The position numbers were made by a program, and so were the translations under genes. Below, in pieces: positions 7,100 through 7,872 of a DNA stretch of 7,872 nucleotides (positions are counted from its first letter, which is position 1; the number at the start of each line of letters is the position of its first letter). Below the pieces are notes generated by a model that saw nothing but the letters and a program-made list of their open reading frames with translations, made no database searches and was not told the origin of the DNA. The stretch is from an uncultured Acidimicrobiales bacterium. GTDB taxonomy: Bacteria > Actinomycetota > Acidimicrobiia > Acidimicrobiales > UBA10347. Location: NCBI GenBank assembly GCA_937942965.1, contig CALDGN010000004.1, positions 1-7,872 of the forward strand, written 5' to 3'.

Positions 7100-7872
7100 T
7101 TAGAAGACGCCGTTGGCGCGAGCCTCGGCGGCGGCCCGCTCGAACTCACCAAAGTCGTCGGTGAAGAAGTGTCGGCCATCGGTGTCGACCAGCACGTACC
7201 ACTTCCAGGTACCAGGCTCAGGATTGAGCGCCGCGTTGATCGAGGCGCGACCGGGCGACGAGATCGGTGTCGGTGGCAGGCCAGGCACGATGCGGCTGTT
7301 GTACGGATCCGTCGAGTCGTCGAGCTGGCTCTGGAACAGCTCCGGGTTGTACCAGTCGAACTGGGTGCTCGGGTTCGCACAGATCGGGTCCTCGGCGCAG
7401 CGACGCAGGTGGACGCCGTAGATCGTCGTGGCATCGATACCGAGCGCTTCGCCGTCGACGAGACGGTTGTAGATGACTCGGGCGATCTTGGCCCGGTCTT
7501 CGTCGAGCCGGGCTTCTTCCTCGATCATCGAGGCGACGATGAGCAGCTCGTACGGCGAGAGCTGACGGCCGTTCTCGAGCGTCAGCCCTTGGTCGGCGCC
7601 GAGTTCGATGATGACCTGGTCCATCTGGTTGACCAGGCGCTGCACCATGGCTCGCTCGTTCGACGCTTCGTCTTCGCCGATCTGGTACGTCGCCGGGAAC
7701 ATCAGACCTTCGAGGCTGTCGACGGTCCGAGGCTGGAAGCGGCTGCGAATCTCGCCACCGTTGATGGCTTCGTTGAGCAGGTCGGCGTCGAGCAATTCGA
7801 GATTGTCGAGCATCACGTTGCGCATGTCGCCAGTCCAGAGACCTTCGGGCAGCGTCAGACGCTTGAACACCG
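7100..7872 (-). CDS. mltG: Endolytic murein transglycosylase MltG (YceG-like), 5' end outside window
   Basis: Inner-membrane enzyme that cuts nascent glycan strands and so limits peptidoglycan chain length. The visible 256 codons are the C-terminal two thirds, read from the window edge, so the membrane anchor and true start are missing; the first full codon, GTG at 7870, is internal. Family landmarks are KRLTLPEGLW (the PEG motif), ASMIEEEAR (residues 113-120 of this piece), whose first Glu (residue 117) corresponds to the catalytic Glu of E. coli YceG, RVIYNRL, DPYNSRIVPGLPPTPISSPG (188-207), and ALNPEPGTWKWYVLVDTDGRHFF. Between IYGV and DPYN is a stretch with two cysteines (RRCAEDPIC) that might form an extracytoplasmic disulfide. 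It is the first visible gene of the minus-strand group and is 18 bases from aroE, as expected for the actinobacterial mltG-aroE pairing. Confidence 0.94.
   Translation of the reverse strand, partial: VFKRLTLPEGLWTGDMRNVMLDNLELLDADLLNEAINGGEIRSRFQPRTVDSLEGLMFPATYQIGEDEASNERAMVQRLVNQMDQVIIELGADQGLTLENGRQLSPYELLIVASMIEEEARLDEDRAKIARVIYNRLVDGEALGIDATTIYGVHLRRCAEDPICANPSTQFDWYNPELFQSQLDDSTDPYNSRIVPGLPPTPISSPGRASINAALNPEPGTWKWYVLVDTDGRHFFTDDFGEFERAAAEARANGVF

Overview
This is a GC-rich, actinobacterial-type chromosomal window made up mostly of housekeeping genes. Gene content and protein style (actinobacterial-type DUF222/HNH remnant, acidic Cys-pair lipoprotein, TAnCCT boxes just ahead of start codons with no Shine-Dalgarno) suggest a high-GC actinomycete, possibly of the Acidimicrobiia/Ilumatobacter kind. 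The lineage is an inference from style, not from a marker tree.

Left part (1-1327): the 5' end and most of a ribonuclease Z gene reads leftward from 730 and leaves the window before its stop. Divergent to it lies a decayed DUF222/HNH-endonuclease relic (about 801-1327). Its N-terminal and C-terminal pieces lie in different frames because a large internal part is missing. A gap of about 70 bases (1328-1396) carries a likely promoter for efp.

Plus-strand block (1397-4093): efp (elongation factor P), nusB (antitermination factor, start directly after the efp stop), a RimJ/RimL-like GNAT acetyltransferase 9 bases further on, then a 66-base gap with a good ribosome binding site and a gene for an acidic secreted lipoprotein.

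Minus-strand block (7872-4090): mltG (partial at its 5' end), aroE, aroB and an M24 Xaa-Pro-type aminopeptidase, tightly packed and read in that order. It ends head-on against the lipoprotein gene, the two stop codons sharing one CTAG.

In many actinobacteria mltG-aroE-aroC-aroK-aroB-(aroQ)-pepQ-efp-nusB forms one co-oriented cluster. Here the same genes are nearby, but aroC and aroK are absent from between aroE and aroB. The efp-nusB pair has been turned round and separated by two extra genes. The functions present are shikimate-pathway steps 2 and 4, peptidoglycan strand-length control, peptide turnover, translation of polyproline stretches, rRNA antitermination and tRNA 3' processing. No RNA gene, insertion sequence, CRISPR array or convincing intrinsic terminator was seen. 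I found no evidence of a new multi-gene system; the points most worth checking are the lipoprotein family, the cluster rearrangement and the apparently leaderless starts.
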